DNA of 64,000 bases from Gammaproteobacteria bacterium (lineage in GTDB: Bacteria; Pseudomonadota; Gammaproteobacteria; Pseudomonadales; Pseudohongiellaceae). Positions 1 through 7,609 of the stretch are shown here, piece after piece. How positions within the stretch are numbered: position 1 is the first letter of the stretch; every line of letters begins with the position of its first letter. Location: the NCBI GenBank assembly GCA_024639905.1, contig JAHEGE010000001.1, forward strand, positions 620,001-684,000, given 5' to 3'. The translations under genes were made by a program, and so were the position numbers. The notes beneath the pieces were generated by a model. That model was not told where the DNA came from. It did no database searches and saw nothing but the letters and a program-made list of their open reading frames with translations.

Positions 1-330
1 GCCGATAGCGAGTCCGCTAATCGCCGCGATTAGCGGCTTGCGACTCTCGTTGAGCGCATGCATGAGGTCTTGTGAGGGCCGTCCGCCGCCTTTATCGTCG
101 TCATTCTGTACGAAGCCGTTCACGTCATTGCCGCTGGTGAAGCAGTCTTCGGTGCCCTTGATGAGCACGACGCGCACGTCGGCGCTTTCATCAGCCCAGC
201 GAAGGCCTGCGGCGAGGGCGGCGTACATCTCGGGCAAGAGGGCGTTCTTCTTCTCGGGGCGGTTAATCATGAGGCAGAAGACGCCTGCATCGAGGTGGTA
301 TTCAATAAATGGGCTAGAGGATTCGAGCAT
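1..330 (-). CDS. Enoyl-CoA hydratase/isomerase (crotonase) family protein, partial
   Basis: This is the N-terminal 110 codons of a crotonase-fold protein; the rest lies beyond the left edge. Reading leftward from the ATG at 330-328 gives MLESSSPFIEYHLDAG, then the family's NRPEKKNAL segment. The oxyanion-hole signature TSGNDVNGF follows near residues 70-78, and the ISGLAIG stretch sits at the window edge. Family members hydrate, isomerise or cleave acyl-CoA thioesters, usually in fatty acid or amino acid breakdown. The catalytic glutamates that would tell hydratase from isomerase lie outside the window, so the reaction cannot be assigned. It is transcribed away from the fumarase gene. Confidence 0.85.
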   Translation of the reverse strand, partial: MLESSSPFIEYHLDAGVFCLMINRPEKKNALLPEMYAALAAGLRWADESADVRVVLIKGTEDCFTSGNDVNGFVQNDDDKGGGRPSQDLMHALNESRKPLIAAISGLAIG

Positions 331-474
331 AGGGAAAGGCTTCCGTATTCAGTGCTAAACTTAGGTTAAAGCGCCGCTCTAAAACGACGTCATAAGAGAG
401 CGAGTGCACTATCGCAAACTTCGAGGCTCAGAACCATATTCCAGCGCCTCATCCAATGCAAGGGGACCCACAAA

Positions 475-2016
475 GTGTCGACAACAGCGCCAACTCTCAT
501 CCGCAACGAAGACCTTATTCAGAGTGTCGCCGACGCGCTACAGTATATTTCTTATTACCATCCCATCGATTTTATTCAAGCCGTACACGCCGCCTATGAA
601 CGCGAAGAATCCCCCGCGGCGAAGGACGCGATGGCGCAGATCCTGATTAATTCGCGTCTGTGCGCGGAGGGCAAGCGCCCTATCTGCCAAGACACCGGCA
701 TAGTCTGCGTCTTTCTCAAGGTGGGCATGCAGGTGCAATGGGAGGGCTCGATGTCGGTTGCCGACATGGTGAACGAGGGAGTCCGTCGCGCCTACAAGCA
801 TCCGGATAACGTGCTGCGGGCCTCTATACTCTTGGATCCCGCGGGGCTGCGCAAGAACTCGGGGGACAATACGCCTGCGGTAATCCATATGGAATTAGTG
901 CCGGGCAATACCGTCGAGGTCAAACTCGCCGCTAAAGGTGGCGGTTCTGAGAATAAGTCGAAACTCGCCATGCTCAACCCTAGCGACAGCATCGTAGACT
1001 GGGTAGAGCGCACGGTGCCAACCATGGGCGCTGGATGGTGCCCGCCGGGCATGTTGGGCATTGGTATCGGCGGCACCGCCGAGAAAGCCATGTTGTTGGC
1101 GAAAGAGTCGCTAATGGATCCCATCACCATTCACGAGTTGAAGCAGCGCGGACCCAATTCCCGCGTCGAAGAGCTGCGCTTGGAAATCATGGAGCGCGTG
1201 AATAATCTGGGTATAGGCGCACAGGGTTTGGGGGGGCTGACGACGGTGCTCGACGTGAAGATTAATGACTACCCGACCCACGCAGCGTCGCTGCCAGTGG
1301 CGATGATTCCTAATTGCGCAGCCACGCGCCATGCCCACTTTCATCTAGATGGCAGCGGCGCGGCGCTACTGACGCCGCCGAGTCTGTCCGAATGGCCAGA
1401 AATCGCCTGGGATGTGGGCCCGCGGGCACGACGCGTGAATCTCGATGAGGTGACGGCGGAAGAAGTGGCGCAGTGGCAGCCGGGCGAGACCCTGCTGCTC
1501 TCCGGCACCATGCTTACTGGCCGTGACGCGGCGCACAAGCGTCTGCTCACGCAACTTGCCAACGGTGAGCCTCTCCCCGCGGGCGTTGATTTCAAGAATA
1601 AGTTTATCTATTACGTAGGGCCGGTCGATGCCGTACGCGACGAGGTGATCGGTCCGGCGGGTCCTACGACGGCGACGCGTATGGATAAGTTTACCGACGA
1701 CATGCTCGCCAAGACCGGGCTTATCGGCATGATTGGTAAGGCCGAGCGAGGCCCCGCTGGCATCGAGGCGATCAAGAAACACAAGGCGGTCTACCTCATG
1801 GCCGTGGGCGGTGCCGCCTATCTCGTATCTAAGGCGATCAAGCAATCGAAGGTTGTCGCCTTCGAAGACTTGGGTATGGAGGCGATCCATGAGTTCGTGG
1901 TCGACGAGATGCCGGTGACTGTAGCGGTCGATTCGCAAGGCACTTCGGTCCACAACACGGGCCCTGCAATCTGGCGCCAGCACATCATCGAGGCGCATGG
2001 CCTGGAGGTGAAGTAG
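475..2016 (+). CDS. fumA: Fumarate hydratase class I (Fe-S dependent)
   Basis: Interconverts fumarate and L-malate in the TCA cycle, in the cytoplasm, using a 4Fe-4S cluster. The 513-residue length is normal for the single-chain class I enzyme. The three expected cluster cysteines are visible at C71 (CQDTGIVC), C189 (GWCPPGM) and C281 (PNCAATR); their spacing matches the family. A glycine-rich GIGIGGTAEK motif follows C189, and the C-terminal half carries the GMIGKAERG and VGGAAYL segments of the beta-type domain. The start is GTG at 475, preceded by an AAGGGG ribosome site. The gene stands alone, convergent with the ketoacyl synthase gene 20 bp downstream. The oxygen-sensitive class I type could be backed up by a fumC elsewhere. 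Confidence 0.96.
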   Translation: MSTTAPTLIRNEDLIQSVADALQYISYYHPIDFIQAVHAAYEREESPAAKDAMAQILINSRLCAEGKRPICQDTGIVCVFLKVGMQVQWEGSMSVADMVNEGVRRAYKHPDNVLRASILLDPAGLRKNSGDNTPAVIHMELVPGNTVEVKLAAKGGGSENKSKLAMLNPSDSIVDWVERTVPTMGAGWCPPGMLGIGIGGTAEKAMLLAKESLMDPITIHELKQRGPNSRVEELRLEIMERVNNLGIGAQGLGGLTTVLDVKINDYPTHAASLPVAMIPNCAATRHAHFHLDGSGAALLTPPSLSEWPEIAWDVGPRARRVNLDEVTAEEVAQWQPGETLLLSGTMLTGRDAAHKRLLTQLANGEPLPAGVDFKNKFIYYVGPVDAVRDEVIGPAGPTTATRMDKFTDDMLAKTGLIGMIGKAERGPAGIEAIKKHKAVYLMAVGGAAYLVSKAIKQSKVVAFEDLGMEAIHEFVVDEMPVTVAVDSQGTSVHNTGPAIWRQHIIEAHGLEVK

Positions 2017-2036
2017 GTCGCGAACATACTGCGTTA

Positions 2037-3806
2037 TTAAGCTTCTCCGAGGAGCCCTGCATAGGGGCTCGATAGATTAAGCGGCACGCTCGGACGATCG
2101 CGTCCCACGCTTACCGCGAGGGGCGAGTGGTCCTGCGCATAACTAAAGCTGAGAGCCGCTTCGTCCATCACATTGTTGTCGAAATGATAGAGAATGCGGT
2201 GATCGCCGGTGGAGGCCGCGCGGTCGTAGTCGGCTGCCGCTTCCTGCGCAGACTCGTTCCGCTGCTGATGGTAATCCATTGCCTTAGCGCCGTGTCGCGC
2301 AGCGAGCAGCCGCCGGGTTATGTGCGGGGCAAGCACTGTGGCTGTCGCGTTATTGCCCCCGAATCCCTTAGAGTTGAGCAGGGCAACATCGATTCCTTCC
2401 GTGCCCACGTGACGATGGCGCAGCACGAAGTCGAGGTGCTGCTTGCAGACGTCATCGGCGAGGGCGGTCACCGTTTCTATTCCCGGGATTATGCCGTGCT
2501 GCCACAGGCCTAGGGTTGCCATGAGCTGATCGCCACCCGAACTCGCGAGGGAATGGCCGACGAAGGCCTTCACCGCACTCACTTGCCAATTGTCGATACC
2601 AAACTCAGCAGCGATTCGATCGAGTATGGCCGACTCACTCACGCGGTTTTGTGGCGTGCCCGTGCCATGGGCCTGCACGAGGCAGCGGGTGCCCAGACTG
2701 CGCTCGCCAACAATAGCCCGAGCAGAGGCGACAGCCTTGGCCATGGTTAGGTAGTTGCCAACGCCTGGACTGGCGATGGATTTCTTAAAGCCATCAGCAT
2801 TGATAAACACATCGCTTACACTGCCGAGGATGTTCGCGCCAAGCTCCATAGCGAGGCTGTCATCCATCAGCACAACGAACTGCGATGACTCGGCCAGCGT
2901 GAACCCGCAGTTGTCGCCGAAGGGGCGGCAGGCACGGCGCGAATCGAATTCGGCGTCGGCGGCGAGGCCGTCGAGCGCACGCAGTTTCGCGTCTGCGCCA
3001 AGAGCGCCCATCACGTTGAAACCTTCGAACACTTCCGGCACCAATGGCGCCTCGCTGGTGCCAACGATGGCGACGCGCGCCGAACCGCTGCGGATGTCCA
3101 GAATGCCCTGCCGCAGATTGTAGAGGAATGTCGCGCAGGCCGCGGCGCTGGTGCCGGTGGTGCCGAGATTGCCGAGCAGGTAGGCATTAATGAAATCCGC
3201 GGGCATTTCAGTAAGCCCGAGCGGTAGCTGCTTGGAGGTGATTTTGCGTCCCAGCAGGCGCGCCTGCAGCATGCCGCCGAAGCCGCCCTGATCGAGTTGG
3301 CCCATGCAATTGCCCGCGTAAACGCTTATGGCATCAGGAGCGACGGTCGCACGAATGGCGCGCCAATCAATGCCAAGCGAGTTGATCGCGTCCGAGGCGC
3401 CATACACCGTCATCTGCAGCGCGCGTGGATGATTGCGTGACGCGTAAAGCGCGGCGGGGTCGAAGGCACTCGGCAGTTGTCCCGCGCTAGTCACTTTTGC
3501 AGCGAGCGTTTCGGGAACCAGTACCGCGAGGTCGGGCCCATTAGCTTGGCTGAGAACCGTCTCTCGGTGCACACGCTGTGCTTGCGGATCGAATAGACTC
3601 GATTCTAGCGAGCGGACCAGGGTGTTGGATAATAGGTGCTCGTCAGGCGTGGTCGTCCCGGACAACCCCTTCAAGCTGGCAATCAACGCGAGTCTCTCGG
3701 TTTCGGCTAAAGCGCTCTCTACTAAGCGCGAATAGCCGCGGTGAGCAGAACTGCGGCCGGCAGGGCTAATGCCACCAAAGCCGGTGATGACGGGTAAAGG
3801 GGTCAT
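2037..3806 (-). CDS. fabY: Beta-ketoacyl-ACP synthase, FabY-like
   Basis: A thiolase-fold condensing enzyme of 589 residues, about 180 longer than FabB/FabF. The nucleophile is C224 in SAAACATF. The two catalytic histidines are H380 in QAHGTGTPQN and H418 in FVGHSLASSG, giving a Cys-His-His triad like FabB/FabF and unlike the Cys-His-Asn triad of FabH. The N-terminus (LPVITGFGG, AGRSS) resembles Pseudomonas FabY, a stand-alone synthase that starts fatty acid synthesis by condensing acetyl-CoA with malonyl-ACP. That specificity is inferred by resemblance. No ACP or reductase gene is adjacent. ATG start with an AGGAGGAC site just upstream. A polyketide-type ketosynthase is the alternative, but no further PKS domains are present. 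Confidence 0.85.
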   Translation of the reverse strand: MTPLPVITGFGGISPAGRSSAHRGYSRLVESALAETERLALIASLKGLSGTTTPDEHLLSNTLVRSLESSLFDPQAQRVHRETVLSQANGPDLAVLVPETLAAKVTSAGQLPSAFDPAALYASRNHPRALQMTVYGASDAINSLGIDWRAIRATVAPDAISVYAGNCMGQLDQGGFGGMLQARLLGRKITSKQLPLGLTEMPADFINAYLLGNLGTTGTSAAACATFLYNLRQGILDIRSGSARVAIVGTSEAPLVPEVFEGFNVMGALGADAKLRALDGLAADAEFDSRRACRPFGDNCGFTLAESSQFVVLMDDSLAMELGANILGSVSDVFINADGFKKSIASPGVGNYLTMAKAVASARAIVGERSLGTRCLVQAHGTGTPQNRVSESAILDRIAAEFGIDNWQVSAVKAFVGHSLASSGGDQLMATLGLWQHGIIPGIETVTALADDVCKQHLDFVLRHRHVGTEGIDVALLNSKGFGGNNATATVLAPHITRRLLAARHGAKAMDYHQQRNESAQEAAADYDRAASTGDHRILYHFDNNVMDEAALSFSYAQDHSPLAVSVGRDRPSVPLNLSSPYAGLLGEA

Positions 3807-3903
3807 CGATGTCCTCCTAGAACCATTCGCTTACGCGCGGTTCTTTGCTGCAAGTGAGTAAAAGTAGCGTGTGCTGAGGGTGCTAGTATGTGGCCTGAGC
3901 GTG

Positions 3904-3926
3904 GGCGGTAATATGGCATTACTGCC
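3904..3926. promoter_or_regulatory. Inverted repeat, possible operator
   Basis: GGCGGTAAT and ATTACTGCC form two 9-base arms separated by five bases, with one mismatch. It lies about 100 bp before the fabY-like start on the minus strand and 210 bp before the M15 gene. The size and symmetry suit a dimeric repressor. The cognate regulator is unknown. Confidence 0.35.
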
Positions 3927-4040
3927 ACTAAATAAGATTATTATGACTGGTAGTGACGAATGCGCGCTGCCGCTACTGCCTAATGCAGCTTATTCGCCTT
4001 GTAAGCTATCGGTTCGGCCTCTAGCATTGACGTCCTGTAG

Positions 4041-4099
4041 AGGGGCTTTCTGCAGGGGCTCCATAGGGGCTCTAAAGAGCCTCTAAAGGGCCTCTAAAG
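4041..4099 (+). repeat. Short AGGGGCT / CTCTAAAG repeat cluster with hairpin
   Basis: AGGGGCT occurs at 4041, 4054 and 4065, and CTCTAAAG follows three times at about 11-base steps. Bases 4065-4084 fold into an 8-bp stem with one G-U pair and a TAAA loop. There is no T-run, so it is not a usual terminator. A further CTAAAG/CTTTAG pair brackets an AAGGAG sequence just downstream. Confidence 0.45.
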
Positions 4100-4137
4100 T
4101 GACTGAAAAGGAGCTTTAGACAAGGTAGGCGAACAGG

Positions 4138-4722
4138 GTGCAAGAATTCGACATGAAGGCCAAGATAGATAACAAAGAGTCCCAAGTAAGACTCGCCGCC
4201 TGCCATGCTCGGCTTGGCATCGGCACTGCACTGCTTGAGCAAGCGCTGCGCGGGGAGTCACAACAGCCGCTCTGCCAAGAGGCTACTTCCCTCGAGGACG
4301 TAGGTTGTGACGTATTCGGACGGCCGCAACGCCTAGCGCCCCCAGCAGCGCAGGCCTGGCGTCGACTAGTGGCCGCGGCAGAGGCGGCTGGTGTAAGCCT
4401 GCAATTGGTCTCAGCCTATCGGGGTTTCGAGTATCAAACAGACCTCATCGCTCGCAAGCTCGCTACGGGGCAGGCGCTCGATGACATATTAAAAGTCAGC
4501 GCGGCGCCTGGCTTTAGTGAGCATCATGGCGGCTGCGCCGTCGATGTGACGACCGAGGGCGCTCCGGCCCTTGAAGTCGATTTTGAGCGCACTGCGTGCT
4601 TTCGATGGCTAAGCCAGAATGCGGGCGAGCTGGGTTTCGTGCTGTCTTATCCCCAGGGAAACCCCTTTGGCATAGCCTATGAGCCATGGCACTGGTGTTT
4701 TCGCGGCGCGGCGATGGCGTGA
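4138..4722 (+). CDS. M15-family D-Ala-D-Ala carboxypeptidase-like protein (VanY/LdcB type), no signal peptide
   Basis: A zinc peptidase of the M15 fold, which removes terminal D-alanine from muropeptides. Visible motifs are SAYRGFEYQ, then SEHHGGCAVDV supplying the His and Asp zinc ligands, then EPWHW supplying the catalytic Glu and the third ligand. All key residues are present. The first 40 residues are charged and lack any hydrophobic segment, so neither a signal peptide nor an anchor is seen. That would place it in the cytoplasm, where muropeptide recycling occurs, unlike most VanY proteins. The start is GTG at 4138 (194 aa) or ATG at 4153 (189 aa); neither has a strong ribosome site. It is monocistronic. 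Confidence 0.8.
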   Translation: MQEFDMKAKIDNKESQVRLAACHARLGIGTALLEQALRGESQQPLCQEATSLEDVGCDVFGRPQRLAPPAAQAWRRLVAAAEAAGVSLQLVSAYRGFEYQTDLIARKLATGQALDDILKVSAAPGFSEHHGGCAVDVTTEGAPALEVDFERTACFRWLSQNAGELGFVLSYPQGNPFGIAYEPWHWCFRGAAMA

Positions 4723-5181
4723 GGTGTTTGATTCAGCGCAAGGTTTGTGACGGGAATCTCCCTTCGGTGTGATAAACAGGCATTAACAGCTCAGAAACCT
4801 TAGACAACGCCTCCCGGCTGCGCTAGTCTGAAATAGTTCAGATAGGAGGGGGAATGCGACGATCAGTATCAACTCTCCAAGGTAGAACTAAGGCCTTGGC
4901 AGCGATGCGTCATTCACGATGCAGAGTCTCTATAAAGAGTAAGATTCTTACTGTTATAGGCAATCGTCTCACCCCTAATTCTGAGCAACGCAGCACGACG
5001 GCGCATGGCTTCGCTACGCCGGATCTCAATTTTTATCCCTCCCTACAGCTTATACTCATTCGCTCACTGCGTTGCGCGCAGCGTGTTTGTGGTCGCCATT
5101 GGTGCGGGCGAAAAAACGGGGATCACGTACGAAGCTAAGAGCGCTCTGCGTTCTCTATAAACAGCTAGGAGTAGTTACTTA
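4723..5181. other. Intergenic region upstream of hpf
   Basis: About 460 bp without a convincing gene. An ATG at 4854 sits six bases after a strong AGGAGG and opens a 94-codon frame to 5138. Its product is rich in Arg, Ser and Cys and resembles no family I know, so it is either a small unknown protein or a chance frame. A near-perfect dyad lies inside it at 4938-4952. The hpf promoter should also be here. Confidence 0.4.
4938..4952. promoter_or_regulatory. AGTAAGA-T-TCTTACT palindrome upstream of hpf
   Basis: A perfect 7-base inverted repeat around a single T, flanked by TATAA on the left and TTATA on the right, so the symmetry partly extends outward. It is about 230 bp before hpf. It could be an operator or an RNA hairpin; nothing in the sequence distinguishes them. 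Confidence 0.35.
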
Positions 5182-5607
5182 ATGACTAATGATATCCAAA
5201 TTGTTTTTCACAACATCGATCAAACCGACGCCCTAACCGAGGCGGTAAGTAAGCGGCTCGAAAAACTCGAGCGTTACTGTGATCAGATCATCAGCGGCCG
5301 AATCGTCCTAGATTCCCCCCACAACCATCACCATAAGGGCAAGGTGTACTCGGTGAGTATCGAGCTTCACACGCCGCAGCTCGAAGTACGAGTCAATCAA
5401 GATCAGCACGACAAGCAGGCCCACGAAGATCTCTATGTCTCGATCCGCGATGCCTTTAATGTGGCCGAGCGTCAATTACGCTCAATAGACAAGAAGCATC
5501 GTGCCACGCCGATGCATGAGCTTAGCGTGAATGAGGTGCGCGGTGAGCCGAATGACGAGCACTACGCCTCAGTTTCCTCGGAAGGTGAGGAGTATGTCGC
5601 AGCTTAG
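5182..5607 (+). CDS. hpf: Ribosome hibernation promoting factor (HPF/RaiA family)
   Basis: Binds the 30S decoding region of idle ribosomes, blocking translation and favouring dimerisation in stationary phase. The 141-residue protein begins MTNDIQIVFHNIDQTD and has the family's beta-alpha-beta-beta-beta-alpha pattern, with LEKLERYCDQI and a histidine-rich NHHHKGKVYSV segment. It is longer than E. coli Hpf (about 95 aa) through an acidic tail (GEPNDEHY...GEEYVAA). It lacks the roughly 60-residue C-terminal dimerisation domain of long HPF. In many gammaproteobacteria hpf sits between rpoN and ptsN; neither is nearby here. A strong intrinsic terminator follows. Confidence 0.93.
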   Translation: MTNDIQIVFHNIDQTDALTEAVSKRLEKLERYCDQIISGRIVLDSPHNHHHKGKVYSVSIELHTPQLEVRVNQDQHDKQAHEDLYVSIRDAFNVAERQLRSIDKKHRATPMHELSVNEVRGEPNDEHYASVSSEGEEYVAA

Positions 5608-5647
5608 CGCTGTTTCATCCTTTACTCGCTCAATATGCAAATAGAAG

Positions 5648-5682
5648 CGCGCTGGGAGGTAATGCCCAGCGCGTTTTTTTTT
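5648..5682 (+). terminator. Rho-independent terminator after hpf
   Basis: A perfect 9-bp stem, CGCGCTGGG paired with CCCAGCGCG, with an 8-base loop, directly followed by nine T residues. It lies 40 bp after the hpf stop and is the only textbook intrinsic terminator I found in the window. Confidence 0.95.
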
Positions 5683-5769
5683 ACCTTAGGATTGTCTCAG
5701 GTGTGCCTCAAGTTGCACGGTAGCTTACAATTGAGGGAATAGGTAATCGACAACAGCGAGGAGAAAAAA

Positions 5770-6060
5770 ATGGATCAGCAACAAAAAACCGAGGTCGAGG
5801 CCGCCGCCTTCAGGCGTTTACTTAAACATCTCGATGATAACAAAGACGTGCAGAATATCGATCTGATGATTCTCGCAAATTTCTGTAGAAACTGCCTAGG
5901 CAAGTGGTATCACTCGGCGGCGGAAGAGCTGGGCGTTGCAATGACTGCAGAGCAAGCGCGTGAGGCGATCTACTCAATGCCGTATGCGCAGTGGAAGGAG
6001 CATTATCAGAAGCCAGCCACCCCCGAACAACTGGCTGCACTCGACGCGCGAAGCAGTTAG
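5770..6060 (+). CDS. DUF1244 family protein
   Basis: A 96-residue cytoplasmic protein of the DUF1244 family, found widely in proteobacteria; its function is not established. The conserved core is visible as NIDLMILANFCRNCLGKWYH, containing the CRNC pair, followed by the YSMPYAQWKEHYQ segment. Helices predominate and there is no signal peptide or membrane segment. The start is well supported by GAGGAG eight bases before the ATG. Its stop codon overlaps that of the convergent regulator gene by four bases. The upstream terminator isolates it from hpf, so it is probably transcribed alone. Confidence 0.88.
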   Translation: MDQQQKTEVEAAAFRRLLKHLDDNKDVQNIDLMILANFCRNCLGKWYHSAAEELGVAMTAEQAREAIYSMPYAQWKEHYQKPATPEQLAALDARSS

Positions 6061-7082
6061 CCCTCCTTCACGCTTGTCTCTGTCTCGTCGAACTCAGTCT
6101 CCGGACTTGGAGAGAAAAGCTTGGCGCGAACTAGGCGGCGATAGTCGCCCGGAGTTGATCCAGTGTGCGCCTTAAATAGTGCTATAAAATGACTCGTATC
6201 TTTATAACCCACTAATCCACACACCTCGATAATGCCTAGATTGCTGTCTCTAAGTAGCGCACGCGCCTCTTCTAGCCGAATGTTGCGGAGGTAGGCGGCA
6301 GGGGTCGTGCCGGTCGCCTTCTTGAACCTGCGGGTAAGGCTGCGAGGGTTTATTCGCGCCAGCTTGGCCATGTCGACAACGCTCAACTCCGAGGCATAGT
6401 CTGCATGCAGGCGCGATTGCAGATTGGCGATGGCCTCGTCGTGGTGGCTGTCGTGAGGCGAGGCTGCGAGTAGGGCGGATTGGAGAGACGGCCCCACTTC
6501 GTGGGTAAACTGGCGGGCGATCTCGCGAGCGATGTCGGCACTGTAAAAGTGGGCGACAAGGTGCAGCATGACATCGCGCACGGCGTCCACGCTGCCGGTA
6601 CAGTAGCGATTAGCCGAACGGGTAATGAAGCGGCGGCGCTGCAGGTGAAGCTTCGGGTAGCGTGCGGCAAAATCATCGAAGAAGCGCCAGTGCGTGGTGG
6701 CATCGCAGCCATCGAGTAGGCCTGCTTCTGCCAGAAAATAAGAGCCGGTGGTCATTGCACAAACAGGCGCGGGTCGCTGTGTTCTCAGCCACTGGGTTAT
6801 GCCAGGGTTTGCGTGTAAAACAGCGCGTGGATTGCCCCAGAAGCCTGCAACGAAAACCAGATCGGCAGGTTCAGATTGCTCAAGCGCCACGTCGACGTTG
6901 AGGGTGAGTCCGCCCATCAAACGCACCGGTTTACCGTCGGCGCTGGCGATGCTCATGGTAAGTTTAGCAGCGCTGTGCCGTCGAGCGCGTGCCACATCGG
7001 CTGCGGCGCGTAACATTTCCATTGGGATGCTTAGGGTTGAGCCTAGCGCGCCGGGTACTGCGATGAGAGTTACCCGTAACAT
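6057..7082 (-). CDS. GlxA-type transcriptional regulator (DJ-1/PfpI domain plus AraC HTH)
   Basis: A 341-residue regulator. Residues about 1-190 form a DJ-1/PfpI-like amidotransferase fold (VTLIAVPGALGS at the start, CAMTTGSYFLAEAGLLDG around the elbow). Residues about 225-325 are a tandem AraC helix-turn-helix (DMAKLARINPRSLTRRFKKATG, then VCGLVGYKDTSHFIALFKAHTG). The elbow region has Cys-Ala-Met-Thr-Thr-Gly, so a cysteine is present but the domain probably senses a ligand rather than acting as an enzyme. The ligand is unknown; relatives control amine, carnitine or glycine betaine use. It follows greB by 11 bp and may be the last gene of the serA operon. Confidence 0.9.
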   Translation of the reverse strand: MLRVTLIAVPGALGSTLSIPMEMLRAAADVARARRHSAAKLTMSIASADGKPVRLMGGLTLNVDVALEQSEPADLVFVAGFWGNPRAVLHANPGITQWLRTQRPAPVCAMTTGSYFLAEAGLLDGCDATTHWRFFDDFAARYPKLHLQRRRFITRSANRYCTGSVDAVRDVMLHLVAHFYSADIAREIARQFTHEVGPSLQSALLAASPHDSHHDEAIANLQSRLHADYASELSVVDMAKLARINPRSLTRRFKKATGTTPAAYLRNIRLEEARALLRDSNLGIIEVCGLVGYKDTSHFIALFKAHTGSTPGDYRRLVRAKLFSPSPETEFDETETSVKEG

Positions 7083-7093
7083 GCCTCCACTCC

Positions 7094-7609
7094 TTATTCT
7101 TGCCGATACTCGATAGCGATGAGGGTGTAATCGACGGTGCCGGTCGGCGTCGCGACGCTAACCTCGTCGTCAACACGCTTGCCGAGCAGGGCGCGAGCCA
7201 ACGGCGAGTCGACACTAATATAGCCGCGAGTCGGATCAATTTCATCTGCGCCGACGATGCGGTAAGTCTTCTCCTGCCAATCCCCCTCAGTGCTTGGGAA
7301 TTCTACGCTGACGTAGGCGGCAAAAAACACGCGGGAGCGATCTTCCGGCAGTCGATCCGCGACGATGAAATTTTCTAGACGCTTACTCAGATAGCGCACC
7401 CGCCGATCGATCTCGCGCAGTCTGCGCTTGCCGTAGATGTAGTCGGCATTTTCGGAGCGATCTCCCTGGGCGGCAGCCTCCGACACGGCTTGGGTGACGA
7501 TCGGCCGCTCCACCTTCCAAAGCTGGGTTACCTCATCTTTAAGCGCCTTACGGCCCTCTACGGTAATGTAGTTGGAACTCGGCGCTGTGGGAGGTCGGTA
7601 GCGGCTCAT
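7094..7609 (-). CDS. greB: Transcription elongation factor GreB
   Basis: Rescues backtracked RNA polymerase by stimulating cleavage of the nascent RNA 3' end. The N-terminal coiled coil (about residues 10-80) carries the tip acidic pair in GDRSENADYIYGKRRLREID. The C-terminal FKBP-like domain runs from TYRIVGADEID onward. The GDRSENADYI form and the high basicity distinguish GreB from GreA. I place the start at the ATG at 7609, which overlaps the dinB stop (ATGA, 7606-7609), giving 171 residues. An upstream in-frame ATG at 7627 would lie inside dinB. The overlap implies translational coupling with dinB. Confidence 0.95.
   Translation of the reverse strand: MSRYRPPTAPSSNYITVEGRKALKDEVTQLWKVERPIVTQAVSEAAAQGDRSENADYIYGKRRLREIDRRVRYLSKRLENFIVADRLPEDRSRVFFAAYVSVEFPSTEGDWQEKTYRIVGADEIDPTRGYISVDSPLARALLGKRVDDEVSVATPTGTVDYTLIAIEYRQE

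Larger units (their letters stand above)
3807..4137. other. Divergent intergenic region between fabY-like and M15 peptidase genes
   Basis: About 330 bp, AT-richer than the flanking genes near 3905-3960, presumably with promoters firing both ways. It contains an inverted repeat (3904-3926) and, nearer the peptidase gene, a run of short AGGGGCT and CTCTAAAG repeats that can fold into hairpins. The open frame at 3871-4086 has no ribosome site and an unlikely composition, so I do not call it a gene. Confidence 0.5.

Noticed and set aside
1366..1998. 210-codon antisense frame within the fumarase gene
   Set aside because: It mirrors the codon periodicity of a clear fumarase gene on the other strand, has no ribosome site, and its product has no recognisable motifs.
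3871..4086. 71-codon open frame in the fabY/M15 gap
   Set aside because: No ribosome site, it runs through the repeat cluster, and its composition is unlike neighbouring genes.
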